From contig CAZQAE010000003.1 of NCBI GenBank assembly GCA_964591275.1, positions 1 to 64,000 on the forward strand: a DNA stretch of 64,000 nt, given 5' to 3'. Each line of letters opens with the position of its first letter. Position 1 is the stretch's first letter. A program made the translations under genes and the position numbers. Under the pieces are notes generated by a model. That model was given only the letters and a program-made list of their open reading frames with translations, was not told the origin of the DNA and did no database searches. Origin of the DNA: G963674685 sp964591275. GTDB taxonomy: Bacteria > Lernaellota > Lernaellaia > JACKCT01. Shown piece after piece: positions 9,505 through 17,753 of this stretch.

Positions 9505-9612
9505 AGATTCGCCCCTCCTGAAAAGTTCGCTAAACCTAAAACCTAAAGGATTCTAGCGCAAGAGATTCTCATGGGAAAGGTCCGTGAAACGCTTCGACAA
9601 TGTAGGCATTTA

Positions 9613-9766
9613 TCGTTGGCAATCGACCGAACCGGGTCGAGCCTCGCGCCCTTAAGCGAAGACCGAAGGAATATGCGCTCCCAAGCAAACCAAGATCAAA
9701 CATGAAAGAAAATATCCTGGCCGAAAGTGCGGAAAATGATTTATCTTAGTCGCCATTCCTCACTGT
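9613..9766. repeat. Long direct repeat flanking hicAB, copy A
   Basis: This stretch of about 150 bp recurs at 10706-10857 in the same orientation. The first 38 bp are identical in both copies (begin tcgttggcaatcgaccgaac), and similarity continues through gctcccaagcaaaccaagat, aaagtgcgg and ttatcttag to gccattcc, with a few small indels. The two copies bracket the hicAB pair. Confidence 0.8.
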
Positions 9767-9803
9767 GGGGCTGCCTTAAATAGTCAAACAGGGCGCAATT
9801 CCT

Positions 9804-9900
9804 GTCATTCCGACTCAGAGCGAAGCGAAATGGAGGAATCCCTTAAACGTCCAATTTTAAGAGATTTCCCCACTTGTCCTTCGGACTCGCTCGAAATGAC
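9804..9900. repeat. Palindromic intergenic element after hicB
   Basis: An imperfect palindrome of about 97 bp starts with gtcattccgactcagagcg and ends with tcgctcgaaatgac. An inner pair, ggaatcccttaa and ttaagagatttcc, continues the stem. It abuts the hicB stop codon. Such elements are common between genes in environmental genomes and may serve as terminators or be non-autonomous mobile units. The remaining bases from 9505 to 9612 hold nothing I recognise. Confidence 0.6.
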
Positions 9901-10349
9901 TATCGGGCTTCCAATACAAGATTTTTCCCCAGCGCCGAGGCAATCCGATCAAGAGTCGCTATGGTAAGATTCGACCTTCCGGGACGTTCCATGCGCTGGT
10001 AGGCTTGCGTGCTGACATTCAGTATTTTGGCTACTCGGCTCTGGGACAATCCCGCTTTTTCTCGCCACCCTCTAATAAGAAAAGCCGTGCGTACTTCCGG
10101 ATCAAGCGGAATAAAAACAGCTTCCTCGCCCTTCTTTGTTTTTGGCTTTTTGGATGGTTTCGGCAGAGGCTCTTTTCGGTCAAAATCTACTTCCAGCACG
10201 CCATTAAGCGCCTCCTGCGCCATTTCAATAGCGTGCTCCCGATCATAACCATAGGTGATAATATTGGGGTGATCCGGAAAACGAACACCTATGGCGCCGC
10301 TTTTAGATTCTGGATACAAAATTGCGAAGTAACCCGCAACATCCGGCAT
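9900..10349 (-). CDS. hicB: HicB-family antitoxin with XRE-type HTH
   Basis: Antitoxin of a type II HicAB module; it should bind and neutralise HicA and repress the operon. The 149-residue protein has the partial RNase H-like HicB domain at about residues 5-55 (GVRFPDHPNIITYGYDREHA, then MAQEAL), a Lys/Pro-rich linker at about 60-75, and a C-terminal helix-turn-helix at about 90-149 (GLSQSRVAKILNVSTQAYQR). It begins 3 bp after the hicA stop, so the two are co-translated in toxin-antitoxin order. The palindrome upstream of hicA is the likely operator. Confidence 0.92.
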   Translation of the reverse strand: MPDVAGYFAILYPESKSGAIGVRFPDHPNIITYGYDREHAIEMAQEALNGVLEVDFDRKEPLPKPSKKPKTKKGEEAVFIPLDPEVRTAFLIRGWREKAGLSQSRVAKILNVSTQAYQRMERPGRSNLTIATLDRIASALGKNLVLEAR

Positions 10350-10352
10350 GGC

Positions 10353-10547
10353 CTATTCCTCCAACCAGGCTTTTTCAGCCTGTCCAAGTATTGCTTTGGC
10401 AAAGACATCCGGAATCTCTTTCCCGTGTATCGGGACCACAACGGAACGAATCCCCTTTTTGTGGACAAAAATATGGTGCGAGCCTTTCACTCTGATCAAT
10501 TTCCATCCTTGTTGCTCCAGTTTTTTGACCAGATCCTTCACCTTCAT
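10353..10547 (-). CDS. hicA: HicA-family mRNA interferase toxin
   Basis: A 64-residue toxin with a double-stranded-RNA-binding-like fold that cleaves mRNA. The family pattern is clear: MKVKDLVKKLEQQGWKLIR, then GSHHIF at residues 22-27, where His24 matches the catalytic His. I place the start at 10547 because the conserved domain begins there. A longer frame reaches 10637 but includes the operator-like palindrome. It is followed after 3 bp by hicB. Confidence 0.92.
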   Translation of the reverse strand: MKVKDLVKKLEQQGWKLIRVKGSHHIFVHKKGIRSVVVPIHGKEIPDVFAKAILGQAEKAWLEE

Positions 10548-10558
10548 AGCAAAAACAT

Positions 10559-10574
10559 ACAACATATATGTTGT
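10559..10574. promoter_or_regulatory. Perfect 16-bp palindrome upstream of hicA, candidate HicB operator
   Basis: The sequence acaacatatatgttgt is identical on both strands and ends 11 bp before the hicA start. AT-rich centre and position suggest it overlaps the promoter, so that HicB binding would repress hicAB. The operator role is inferred from position and the HTH of HicB. Confidence 0.65.
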
Positions 10575-10705
10575 TAGATCAACCCTTATTTTCAAGAAGT
10601 TTTTCATGCCTGCCGAGTGCGTCGAAAACGGTCCCATCTATGGGAAGTCAGGAGACGCAAAACCGGACAGCACACCGGATATTGTCAACGTGCTGTTCAA
10701 AATTT

Positions 10706-10857
10706 TCGTTGGCAATCGACCGAACCGGGTCGAGCCTCGCGCCGTCAAGCGACGACTCAGAGATTATGGGCTCCCAAGCAAACCAAGATCAAAATGAAAG
10801 AAAAGCTCATGGCCGAAAGTGCGGGAAATGGCTTATCTTAGCGCCATTCCCCAGTGT
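10706..10857. repeat. Long direct repeat flanking hicAB, copy B
   Basis: The second copy of the repeat at 9613-9766. Its far end touches the stop codon of the small membrane gene at 10857. About 1.09 kb separates the two copies, and everything between them is hicAB, the palindromic element and the hicA upstream region. Confidence 0.8.
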
Positions 10858-11105
10858 CAGGAGTTTTCCTTTATTATAATTATTTTTTTGCGAATACGTA
10901 AAAAGGCCACAATTGTTAATCCAACGTTAATCGGAAATGAAATTACATATATCCACAATACAAATATTGGGACATTTTTTAGTAATGCATAAAAGATTAT
11001 CACATAATAATCTTTAATAGTAATGATATTCGCGACAAGTACCATTTGCAGAAATCTGTGCCACAATATCCAAATATTTTTCCATTTTCCATTTGATATG
11101 TTCAT
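10857..11105 (-). CDS. Small membrane protein, probable immunity protein to the RHS toxin
   Basis: An 82-residue, strongly hydrophobic and AT-rich protein with two or three membrane segments (WILWHRFLQMVLVANII, then about residues 33-70) and a basic end (RIRKKIIII). Its ATG directly follows the TAA of the RHS gene (TAAATG), implying translational coupling. A small gene of distinct composition straight after an RHS C-terminal tail is the usual place of the immunity gene in polymorphic toxin systems. No immunity family is recognised, so the function is inferred from position. Confidence 0.6.
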   Translation of the reverse strand: MNISNGKWKNIWILWHRFLQMVLVANIITIKDYYVIIFYALLKNVPIFVLWIYVISFPINVGLTIVAFLRIRKKIIIIKENS

Positions 11106-12224
11106 TTAATAAAGACCTGGCCAACTATCATTAGACGCGCGATTCCAATGCATATCAAAGTGTCGGTGGCGAGTGAACTTTTTTTGTGTACCGCACTTTT
11201 TATCCTTCCATTGTCCTTGACAATCCATCTCTACCCAGTGGTGAAAAACAAGACCTTGAACCATTGATGTACAACAGTTGCTTACTGTCGAGTTGTCATT
11301 TAATTTATCCGCAAGAAATTCTGACCCAGCAAGGCATCCGACACCGCCAGCAAGATTTCCAAGACCATAACTTGCAAAACATGGTTGATAGTTGTCGAAC
11401 AACCGATTTGCTTCGCTAATTGCCTTATTCATAGCGTCAGCAGAATTGCATAATAAACCCATGAAATCAACAAAGGATATCGAATTATTGTAAGAATACA
11501 TGTAGTGGTGGAAGAAGAGTTTGGGATTTGGCTCGTGAGTAATATACCTCCCATTCTCCGGGTCATAGTACCTGTGCCAGTTGTAATGCAGGCCGCTTTC
11601 CTTGTCGTAGTACTGCCCTGGGAAGCGCAGGTTCAGCGTGACATTCTGGCCGTCGCCGTCGGCGTCTTCGTCGAGTTCGATGCTTTTGCCGAAGGGCGCG
11701 AAGCGATGTCGCCATACGATCTCACCCTGCGCGTCGGTCATCATGATCGGCGTGCCCAGATGGTCGGCGTGGATGGCGTAAACTTTGAACGATGGGGATG
11801 TCTGACGCACGACGGCATTGACAAGACCCGAAGCAGCGTAGTGCGCCGCACCGGCGACTTCGCTGCGCTGGGTGGAGGTGCGGGGGAAGGTGTTGGCGAG
11901 CGGTTTTTGGGGTTGAATGTCTCCAAATGTGTCGGTCGACAAGATTCCGCCGGACCAGGTGTTGGCGGACAGTTTTTGGGATCGCGTGTTCCCAGACATC
12001 GCAGTGTCGTTTTGTTTGGCTTGTTTCATCAGTTTCCGCACGCGCGCAGACCAGTTGGAGGCTGGGGCATCATGATCGCGGTTGGAAACCGCTATTACAC
12101 TTTCGCGGTTGGAAACCGCTCCTACATTGGCGCGGAGATCTTCGCGGTTGGAAACCGCTCCTACATTGGCGGAGGTCGCGACAGGAATATCGCTCCTAGA
12201 ATCGTTTTCAGCTGCGCTGTTCAT
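11106..12224 (-). CDS. Truncated RHS-repeat protein with C-terminal toxin-like tail
   Basis: The RHS core lies at residues 148-256: HADHLGTPIMMTD, FGQYYDK-like FPGQYYDKESGLHYNWHRYY and YSYNNSISFVDFMGL, the last being a changed form of the usual DPxGL self-cleavage site. After it comes a 116-residue tail (257-372) with several Cys and His (HRHFDMHW), of unknown activity and AT-rich at the DNA level, as in exchangeable toxin tips. Full RHS proteins exceed 1000 residues; here an in-frame stop lies about 37 codons before the first ATG (12224), so this is a 5'-truncated or displaced C-terminal module. Residues 20-50 are encoded by three palindromic repeats. Confidence 0.8.
   Translation of the reverse strand: MNSAAENDSRSDIPVATSANVGAVSNREDLRANVGAVSNRESVIAVSNRDHDAPASNWSARVRKLMKQAKQNDTAMSGNTRSQKLSANTWSGGILSTDTFGDIQPQKPLANTFPRTSTQRSEVAGAAHYAASGLVNAVVRQTSPSFKVYAIHADHLGTPIMMTDAQGEIVWRHRFAPFGKSIELDEDADGDGQNVTLNLRFPGQYYDKESGLHYNWHRYYDPENGRYITHEPNPKLFFHHYMYSYNNSISFVDFMGLLCNSADAMNKAISEANRLFDNYQPCFASYGLGNLAGGVGCLAGSEFLADKLNDNSTVSNCCTSMVQGLVFHHWVEMDCQGQWKDKKCGTQKKFTRHRHFDMHWNRASNDSWPGLY
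12077..12171. repeat. Three copies of a palindromic repeat inside the RHS coding frame
   Basis: The unit gcggttggaaaccgc, able to form a hairpin with a 3-base loop, occurs at about 12078-12092, 12105-12119 and 12144-12158. The last two are followed by tcctacattggcg. They are in frame and encode the repeated peptide NVGAVSNRE. This looks like a dispersed intergenic palindrome that has inserted into, or been captured by, a reading frame. Confidence 0.75.
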
Positions 12225-12621
12225 ACTGCCATTATAATCGTCCGCGCTTTTCGGAGCAAGGGTATTTTGCGATTGCGCGGCAGGTGTATCATTCGCGGAT
12301 GATACCCATTTCCTCCAAGCTTCGCCTGGCGAGACCTAGCTTGAAAATGCGGAATTACGAATAGCGAATGCGTAAATGCAAAGCCGGAAAACCTGCACTC
12401 CTGCGGCGCTTTGGGGCGACCACGGTTCGGCGACGCTCACCGCGGGCGGGGGGATTGCCCTTTCGCACTCGAAATTCGCCATTCGGCATTGTGTTCATTC
12501 CGCATTGGAAATTCCGCAATCCATTAGCCAATCCTACATCGGCGGGTGGACGTTAATCGCAGCTGGAACTACTTCGCCAAGGCTACGGCGCGGAACACCC
12601 CAGACCCTGAAGCCTGGGTTC
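12225..12621. other. Intergenic region with remnants of dispersed repeats
   Basis: The segment next to the RHS gene continues its frame without a start codon as far as a stop near 12336. Beyond it, 12345-12362 (aaatgcggaattacgaat) is identical to the complement of 50128-50145, and 12465-12525 repeats similar attcc-gcatt words. No gene is seen. Confidence 0.5.
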
Positions 12622-13203
12622 TCAAATTAGGCAGCAACTCCGCAGAATGGAAAGCACCGATCCGACCCCGCCCTTTTGTCCGGAGAATACTTTGGACTCC
12701 AGCACGATCTCGCCGGTTTCATCGTTTTGAACAACGCCGTTCGCCGTTGTAAAACCTTCCATGAAGTGAATATCGCTGATATCCTTTTGCCCTTTGTAGG
12801 AATAGGCGACACCGTCATGATCATTAAAATCAAAGTCGTAATGAATCTTGTCGAATGGGGTGACTTTGATCGTGCCACGAACAATAGCGGCGCTTTCAGC
12901 GATGCCCGGAAGTGTAACGTAGCTATTTTCTCCAATTTCCCATGTGAGAAACTGGTCCTCGTTGGTCGGATCAAAAAGACCCATCAAGTCGCCGACGGCG
13001 TGGATGCGAAACAGGCAGGGAACCGCTTTCCCGTTGTCTGTTCTCAGATTATTTTCCCCGGTGGATCCGAGAGTTTCCTCAAAGATGAGCGCCCCTTCCT
13101 TGAGCAGGCCGACTTTTTTTAAGGCGCCGATATTGATTGCGTTGGCTATGCTGACATAGGCACCGGCAACGCGACCGACTGGGCTTAACGCGGATTCAAG
13201 CAT
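12622..13203 (-). CDS. Hypothetical protein, 193 residues
   Basis: I do not recognise a family. The start is supported by a strong aaggag site seven bases upstream. The protein is soluble, without signal peptide or membrane segment, and has alternating beta-strand patterns (RGTIKVTPFDKIHYDFDFND, then VAYSYKGQKDI), suggesting a beta-sandwich or barrel that might bind a small ligand or lipid. It ends with a Cys pair near the C-terminus (RSCCLI). The next gene upstream, 13305-13937, lies about 100 bp away in the same direction, so the two may form an operon. Confidence 0.7.
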   Translation of the reverse strand: MLESALSPVGRVAGAYVSIANAINIGALKKVGLLKEGALIFEETLGSTGENNLRTDNGKAVPCLFRIHAVGDLMGLFDPTNEDQFLTWEIGENSYVTLPGIAESAAIVRGTIKVTPFDKIHYDFDFNDHDGVAYSYKGQKDISDIHFMEGFTTANGVVQNDETGEIVLESKVFSGQKGGVGSVLSILRSCCLI

Positions 13204-13304
13204 TTTAGCTCCTTATTTTTAACAGGGCCTTTGCCCATCACCACCGGCATAATACCCTCTTTTCCACCGATTTCAAGGGAAAATGACGCGGCGTGTTAAA
13301 CTCC

Positions 13305-13937
13305 TTACTTTTGCTCCACTTGCTTTTTAACGGCTTTCAAAACCTTTTTCAGGCTTGTATTTGACAACCACTTCTGTATGAACTTGGGAACCGACACACC
13401 CGTATCCACCTGAACGGTATAGGCGATGATGGTTTTGTTCCCATGCGCTTTGAGCACCCAGGCGCCGACCGAATCCTTGACATTTTTCTTTGGTTTCGAA
13501 TCGTCCATACGCCACTGAATGGTCCCCTTGGCTTTATCAATCTTGTGAATCACCGTGTAACGGACTGATTGGCCAAGAATGGACAATTCAAACTCGACGG
13601 ACGAGGCGGTATCGCCTCGACTGACAACCGTGGTTTTCTTTGTGCTGGGCATCCATTGCGGATAAGTTTCGTATTTTGCCAGCTCGGCCATAATGCGGTC
13701 TTTGGGGGCATTGATGATGATCAGAGCCACGGCGCGTCCGGAATCGCTGCCGTCGGCATTTTTTTCCATGATATTTTCTTTGACGACTTCGCCCGCTTCC
13801 AGCTTCGCCATGTTGTCAGGCGTCAGATATTTTTCCAGAGCGGGAACGGAAACGAAAGTCGGCGAAGCGAAAACGCTCGAAGAAAGAAAAATGGCAATGA
13901 CCATGGCAGCGGTAATAATGACCAGCGATTTGCGCAT
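13305..13937 (-). CDS. Exported SRPBCC (START-like) domain protein
   Basis: Met at 13937 is chosen as start because aggagg lies just upstream and the following residues form a clean signal peptide (MRKSLVIITAAMVIAIFLSS, cleavage near VFA-SP). The 210-residue product has a ligand-pocket SRPBCC pattern: ALIIINAPKDRIMAELAKYE, then YPQWMPSTKK, VEFELSILGQSVRYTV, a TIQWRMDD strand and a C-terminal amphipathic helix. Such proteins bind hydrophobic ligands in the periplasm. The ligand is unknown. Confidence 0.82.
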   Translation of the reverse strand: MRKSLVIITAAMVIAIFLSSSVFASPTFVSVPALEKYLTPDNMAKLEAGEVVKENIMEKNADGSDSGRAVALIIINAPKDRIMAELAKYETYPQWMPSTKKTTVVSRGDTASSVEFELSILGQSVRYTVIHKIDKAKGTIQWRMDDSKPKKNVKDSVGAWVLKAHGNKTIIAYTVQVDTGVSVPKFIQKWLSNTSLKKVLKAVKKQVEQK

Positions 13938-14028
13938 TGATAAAACCTCCTGAAAGTGAAGCAAAAGCGAAACACGTTTTTACGTTTTTATCCAATCCTA
14001 AATGAGCTGTAAACCGTCGGGAACCGAC

Positions 14029-15105
14029 TCAGTCAGCTTGCGCTGAGATTGGCGAAATCCCTTCATTAACCTGCACATCGGTCAAACCCAACATACCGCG
14101 AATTTCCGGCTCCAGAAGATCAGCCATCTTTTGATGCCCCTTCGGCGTCAGGTGACTCGTGTCGATAAACAAACCCGGATCATTTTTGAAGTTCATGGCG
14201 TCGAGCACATTAACGCATTTCACCGGCCCGGTTTTGCAAAATCCATTCATGAGATCAAAGATGGCGCGATTGGCATGACGCGCGCTGGAACTGATTTCGG
14301 ATACAAAAATGAGCTGAAAATTCTTTTCCACGCTCAAATCCACCATGTCCCGAAGAATCATTTCAGTCGTTGGCTGCGTCATCGTCAGGCAATCAGCGGT
14401 TGTTTCGTATTTGAAGGATTTCAGGTCATTGTTGTAGCGCGATCTGATGATGGCGTCTCGTATATAAAGAAAAAGCCGGCTATCGCTGAGCAGATACAAG
14501 GCTTCCAGGGCAACTGGATTGGAAGTGCCAAAGGCCACGGCATCTTGCAAATCCACAAAATGCTGGCTTCCCCGGCTTCTCATCCGAGCGACGATATCCT
14601 TGGCTCTTGGATAGAAGCTTTTCGCCGAATGCCCATAGCACTCGTTTCCGCCGTAATAAAACACCACGACATCCGGCGCCACCAAAACCAAAACTTCGGA
14701 CAGGTAAATCCAAAGCTGATAGCTGTTGTACCCGCCCCAACCTCCGTTGAGCACCAGCGCTTCCGGGATCATCCGGTTCAAAACCTGCGGATAAGCCATT
14801 CGGCGATCCTGCAAGCCGGCGCCGTAGGTGCTCGAACTGCCCAGACAAATCACCCGCTTTTCGCCGGGGGCTTTTTGCATACTGACCTTAAGCCCATCGA
14901 ATTCGAGGTCGTCGTCTTTATTGTACTGACCGAAAGCATTCGTGTGGCTCCAAAGCGCCCAGTACTTTTGCTCCGAATCAATGTTGATTCTGTATGGAAC
15001 AGCGATGCGAACAGCGATCTCGGCTGCGGCAAAAACGGCGACGACAATGATAGCGATGTATACAGCGACGCGCTTTTTAGAGATTTTTCGGATCATCGGA
15101 GGCAT
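14029..15105 (-). CDS. Membrane-anchored SGNH hydrolase
   Basis: A 358-residue protein with a single N-terminal membrane helix (about residues 12-34) and an SGNH hydrolase domain outside it. Block I is VICLGSSSTYGAG with Ser91, block III is YYGGNEC, and block V is DTSHLTPKGH with the Asp-His pair intact. Related to the proteins at 8419-9504 and 44490-45551. Members of this group often modify acyl groups on secreted polysaccharides. It is separated by about 190 bp from the divergent dapL gene. Confidence 0.85.
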   Translation of the reverse strand: MPPMIRKISKKRVAVYIAIIVVAVFAAAEIAVRIAVPYRINIDSEQKYWALWSHTNAFGQYNKDDDLEFDGLKVSMQKAPGEKRVICLGSSSTYGAGLQDRRMAYPQVLNRMIPEALVLNGGWGGYNSYQLWIYLSEVLVLVAPDVVVFYYGGNECYGHSAKSFYPRAKDIVARMRSRGSQHFVDLQDAVAFGTSNPVALEALYLLSDSRLFLYIRDAIIRSRYNNDLKSFKYETTADCLTMTQPTTEMILRDMVDLSVEKNFQLIFVSEISSSARHANRAIFDLMNGFCKTGPVKCVNVLDAMNFKNDPGLFIDTSHLTPKGHQKMADLLEPEIRGMLGLTDVQVNEGISPISAQAD

Positions 15106-15293
15106 TCTCCTTCACTGCTATTTTCTAAATCACAAACCATGACATAGCAATACGCCGCGTCCGGGAGCCTGCCGAAGCCGATTCGAGCCATTTCGACTCC
15201 CCTGCCATTTTGCGTGCAATTGATTATAATGCAGCTTGTGTTTATTCACACCGTAAACAAGCGCTAAAAAGAAGACATGCACTGGAGGAATGG

Positions 15294-16463
15294 ATGAGTC
15301 ACCTGGAATACGCCGACCGGATAAAAACCTTAGCCCCCTATCCATTTGCCGCCATTGACAAGGCGCGGGAAAAAGCCAAAGCCGCAGGTCAGGATATCAT
15401 CAGCCTGGGCATCGGCGATCCTGATCTGCCGACACCGGATTTCATCGTCCGGGCGATGCAAAAAGCGACCGAGGACCCGGCGACGCATCGTTACCCTGAT
15501 TATGCCGGTCGGGCGGACTTTCGCGAAGCGGCGGCGCAGTTTCTCCACGCGCGTTTCGGCCTGCAATTCGATCCCGATTCCGAAATTGTAGCGCTAATCG
15601 GCAGCAAGGAAGGCATCGCGCATATTCCCCTGGCCTTCGTCAATCCGGGAGATTTCGTCCTGTGTCCCGATCCGGGTTACCCTGTCTATTCGGTTGCCTC
15701 CAGGTTCGCCGGAGGAATCGTTCACACGATGCCCCTCCTGCCGGACTTGAATTTCACTCCCAATTTGGAAGCGATTGCCGACGATGTCGCCGCGGGAGCG
15801 AAAATGATGTTCCTAAATTATCCGAACAATCCGACGGGCGCCGTCGCCACCAGAGAATTCCTGGCAGAGGCCGTCGCGTACTGCAAAGCCAACAAAATCC
15901 TGCTCGTCCATGACTGCGCCTATTCGGAAATGGCTTTTGGTCAGGCGAAGCCGCCATCCATCTTTGAAATCGACGGCGCCAAAGATGTGGCCATTGAGAT
16001 GCACAGTCTTTCCAAGACATTCAACATGACCGGCTGGAGAATCGGCTTCGCCGCCGGAAGCGCGCATCACGTCGGCGGCCTCGGCAAAATCAAGACCAAC
16101 GTGGACTCGGGCGCTTTCGACGCCATCCAGATCGCCGCCATCGAAGCGCTTAACCGCTATGACGATCCCGCCGTCACAGACAGTTATAAAATCTACGGAC
16201 GCAGAAGACGGCGATGCGAAGAAATCCTCGATAAGATGCTGATCAAATATTTGAAAAGCGATGCGACTTTCTACCTTTGGTTCAAAACACCGACCACCGA
16301 AAGCAGCGCCGATTTCGCCGCGCGAATCCTGCAAAAAACAGGCGTGGTGCTCACGCCGGGCAGCGCCTTCGGCGACGTCGGCGAAGGCTGGATGCGCATC
16401 GCGCTGACGGTGCCCGAACAGCGGCTCGTCGAGGCGATGGAGCGCGTGGCCACAGAACTGTAG
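15294..16463 (+). CDS. dapL: LL-diaminopimelate aminotransferase
   Basis: A 389-residue fold-type I PLP aminotransferase. It probably converts tetrahydrodipicolinate directly to LL-diaminopimelate with glutamate, for lysine and peptidoglycan. The start at 15294 follows a ggagga site; a longer frame from 15210 is unlikely. Evidence is SLGIGDPDLPTPDF near residues 37-50, GSKEGIAHIPLAFVNPGD at 103-120, NYPNNPTGA at 175-183, and the PLP lysine in SLSKTFNMTGWRIGF (Lys241). These blocks match the DapL group of class I/II aminotransferases more closely than AspC. It stands alone, so other lysine-pathway genes lie elsewhere. Confidence 0.88.
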   Translation: MSHLEYADRIKTLAPYPFAAIDKAREKAKAAGQDIISLGIGDPDLPTPDFIVRAMQKATEDPATHRYPDYAGRADFREAAAQFLHARFGLQFDPDSEIVALIGSKEGIAHIPLAFVNPGDFVLCPDPGYPVYSVASRFAGGIVHTMPLLPDLNFTPNLEAIADDVAAGAKMMFLNYPNNPTGAVATREFLAEAVAYCKANKILLVHDCAYSEMAFGQAKPPSIFEIDGAKDVAIEMHSLSKTFNMTGWRIGFAAGSAHHVGGLGKIKTNVDSGAFDAIQIAAIEALNRYDDPAVTDSYKIYGRRRRRCEEILDKMLIKYLKSDATFYLWFKTPTTESSADFAARILQKTGVVLTPGSAFGDVGEGWMRIALTVPEQRLVEAMERVATEL

Positions 16464-16469
16464 GGTTAT

Positions 16470-17630
16470 TTATCGTACGGAATTAAAAAATTGAATAACA
16501 TTGTCTATGCCGTCGGGATAGCCGTAGGGTTCCTGCATAACCGGCACAGAGTATTCCTTCGCCGGGCTGACTAAAAAAGAAAAGGGCGAAATCGCCGGGG
16601 CAGTTTCATCCCTAAAATCGTCATTAGGACCAAGCGTGCAATAATTCTGACTCGTCTCGTCACTGACATAAGCGCTGAAATAATCTTCGCCGCCAATGAT
16701 CCGCGTAATATTACCGTCCACACTTCCGGCGGAATGACCAATCAGAAAAATCGCATCAGGGTCGATGTCATCAAGGCTTCTGAGGAAATTGACGGAAAGC
16801 AAAGATTTATAAACGCGCAACCCGATGAGTGCAAATCCGTCGAGGAGCAGTTTCCGCGAGGCGACGTGTTCCGGACGGTCGCCGCATCGGGCTCGGACGG
16901 TGATCATAAAGATGGCGTAACCACGCTCGGGATAATCCATTCCCCCGTAATTGTGCATAAAGGAATTTGCGTTGTCGGAATGACCATGAACCGCGACGAT
17001 GGCGGGATGAGGACCCGCTGTATTCGGTGTCAGTAAAATACCCTGAAAAGGACCTATATAAGGATCTTCCAACTCCAGATATCGATAGCGATAATCCGCA
17101 TCGTATTCATCTTCAATCACCTGATAATCAAGAGGGTGATCTTCAATCTCCTCAATCAGAAATCCAATATTCAGTAGTTCAATCAAATTGCTTCGGAGCT
17201 CATTTTCCGAAATTGGGTCCTGCAACTGCGGAACATCGCCGTTTAAGACATTTTCTAATTGAAGTTCCAGTTCTTCTTCAGTTATCGAATGCGAATATTC
17301 AGAGGCCTTTTCAAGAAACTCCCGATAATACAAAGCACATTCGCACCCATCCCACAAATCGCATTCCCAGTTGTCGTCCCAATCATCGTACTCATTTTCG
17401 GCATCGTCATCGGCATCATCATCGACATCATCATCGGCATCATCGTCATCAACAAGACTGTCATCGTCAACGTCATCATTGCCGGCCACATCGGTGTCGT
17501 CATCGTATGTGGTTGAATACCGCGTTGAAGAATCACCATCGTCGGATTGGCATGACAAGGGCGATGCGGTCGCCAATATCGCGGAGACAAACACAATCAA
17601 AAGAGTTCGCCAACTCAATTCATTTCCCAT
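16470..17630 (-). CDS. Secreted alpha/beta hydrolase with Asp-rich spacer
   Basis: A 386-residue exported protein. Residues 9-27 are a signal sequence ending near PLSC, which could be a weak lipobox. Residues of about 30-80 are an Asp-rich spacer (runs such as DDDADDDVDDDADDD) like those in the proteins at 32028 and 50803. The rest is a serine hydrolase: VAVHGHSDN as oxyanion strand and FLIGHSAGSVDG with the nucleophile elbow GHSAGS. The spacer probably holds the enzyme away from the membrane and may bind calcium. Substrate unknown. Convergent with dapL (6 bp between stops) and divergent from the GT39-like gene. Confidence 0.8.
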   Translation of the reverse strand: MGNELSWRTLLIVFVSAILATASPLSCQSDDGDSSTRYSTTYDDDTDVAGNDDVDDDSLVDDDDADDDVDDDADDDAENEYDDWDDNWECDLWDGCECALYYREFLEKASEYSHSITEEELELQLENVLNGDVPQLQDPISENELRSNLIELLNIGFLIEEIEDHPLDYQVIEDEYDADYRYRYLELEDPYIGPFQGILLTPNTAGPHPAIVAVHGHSDNANSFMHNYGGMDYPERGYAIFMITVRARCGDRPEHVASRKLLLDGFALIGLRVYKSLLSVNFLRSLDDIDPDAIFLIGHSAGSVDGNITRIIGGEDYFSAYVSDETSQNYCTLGPNDDFRDETAPAISPFSFLVSPAKEYSVPVMQEPYGYPDGIDNVIQFFNSVR

Positions 17631-17753
17631 AATTCATCCCGTTTGATGTCATCAACCGTCATGCTCTCGATCCTGTCACCTTGCGTGCAACCACGATATC
17701 TTATACCACAATCGTGTCTGCTTTTCTTAAACTCAAGCAGGGCGCTTAGAAAA

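Noticed and set aside
12077..12171. Palindromic repeats as a CRISPR array
   Set aside because: Only three units, with short uneven spacing, inside a coding frame; spacers are not unique.
17259..17646. Ser- and Ile-rich frames opposite the Asp-rich spacer
   Set aside because: Antisense shadows of Asp codons give long open frames; they have no independent support.
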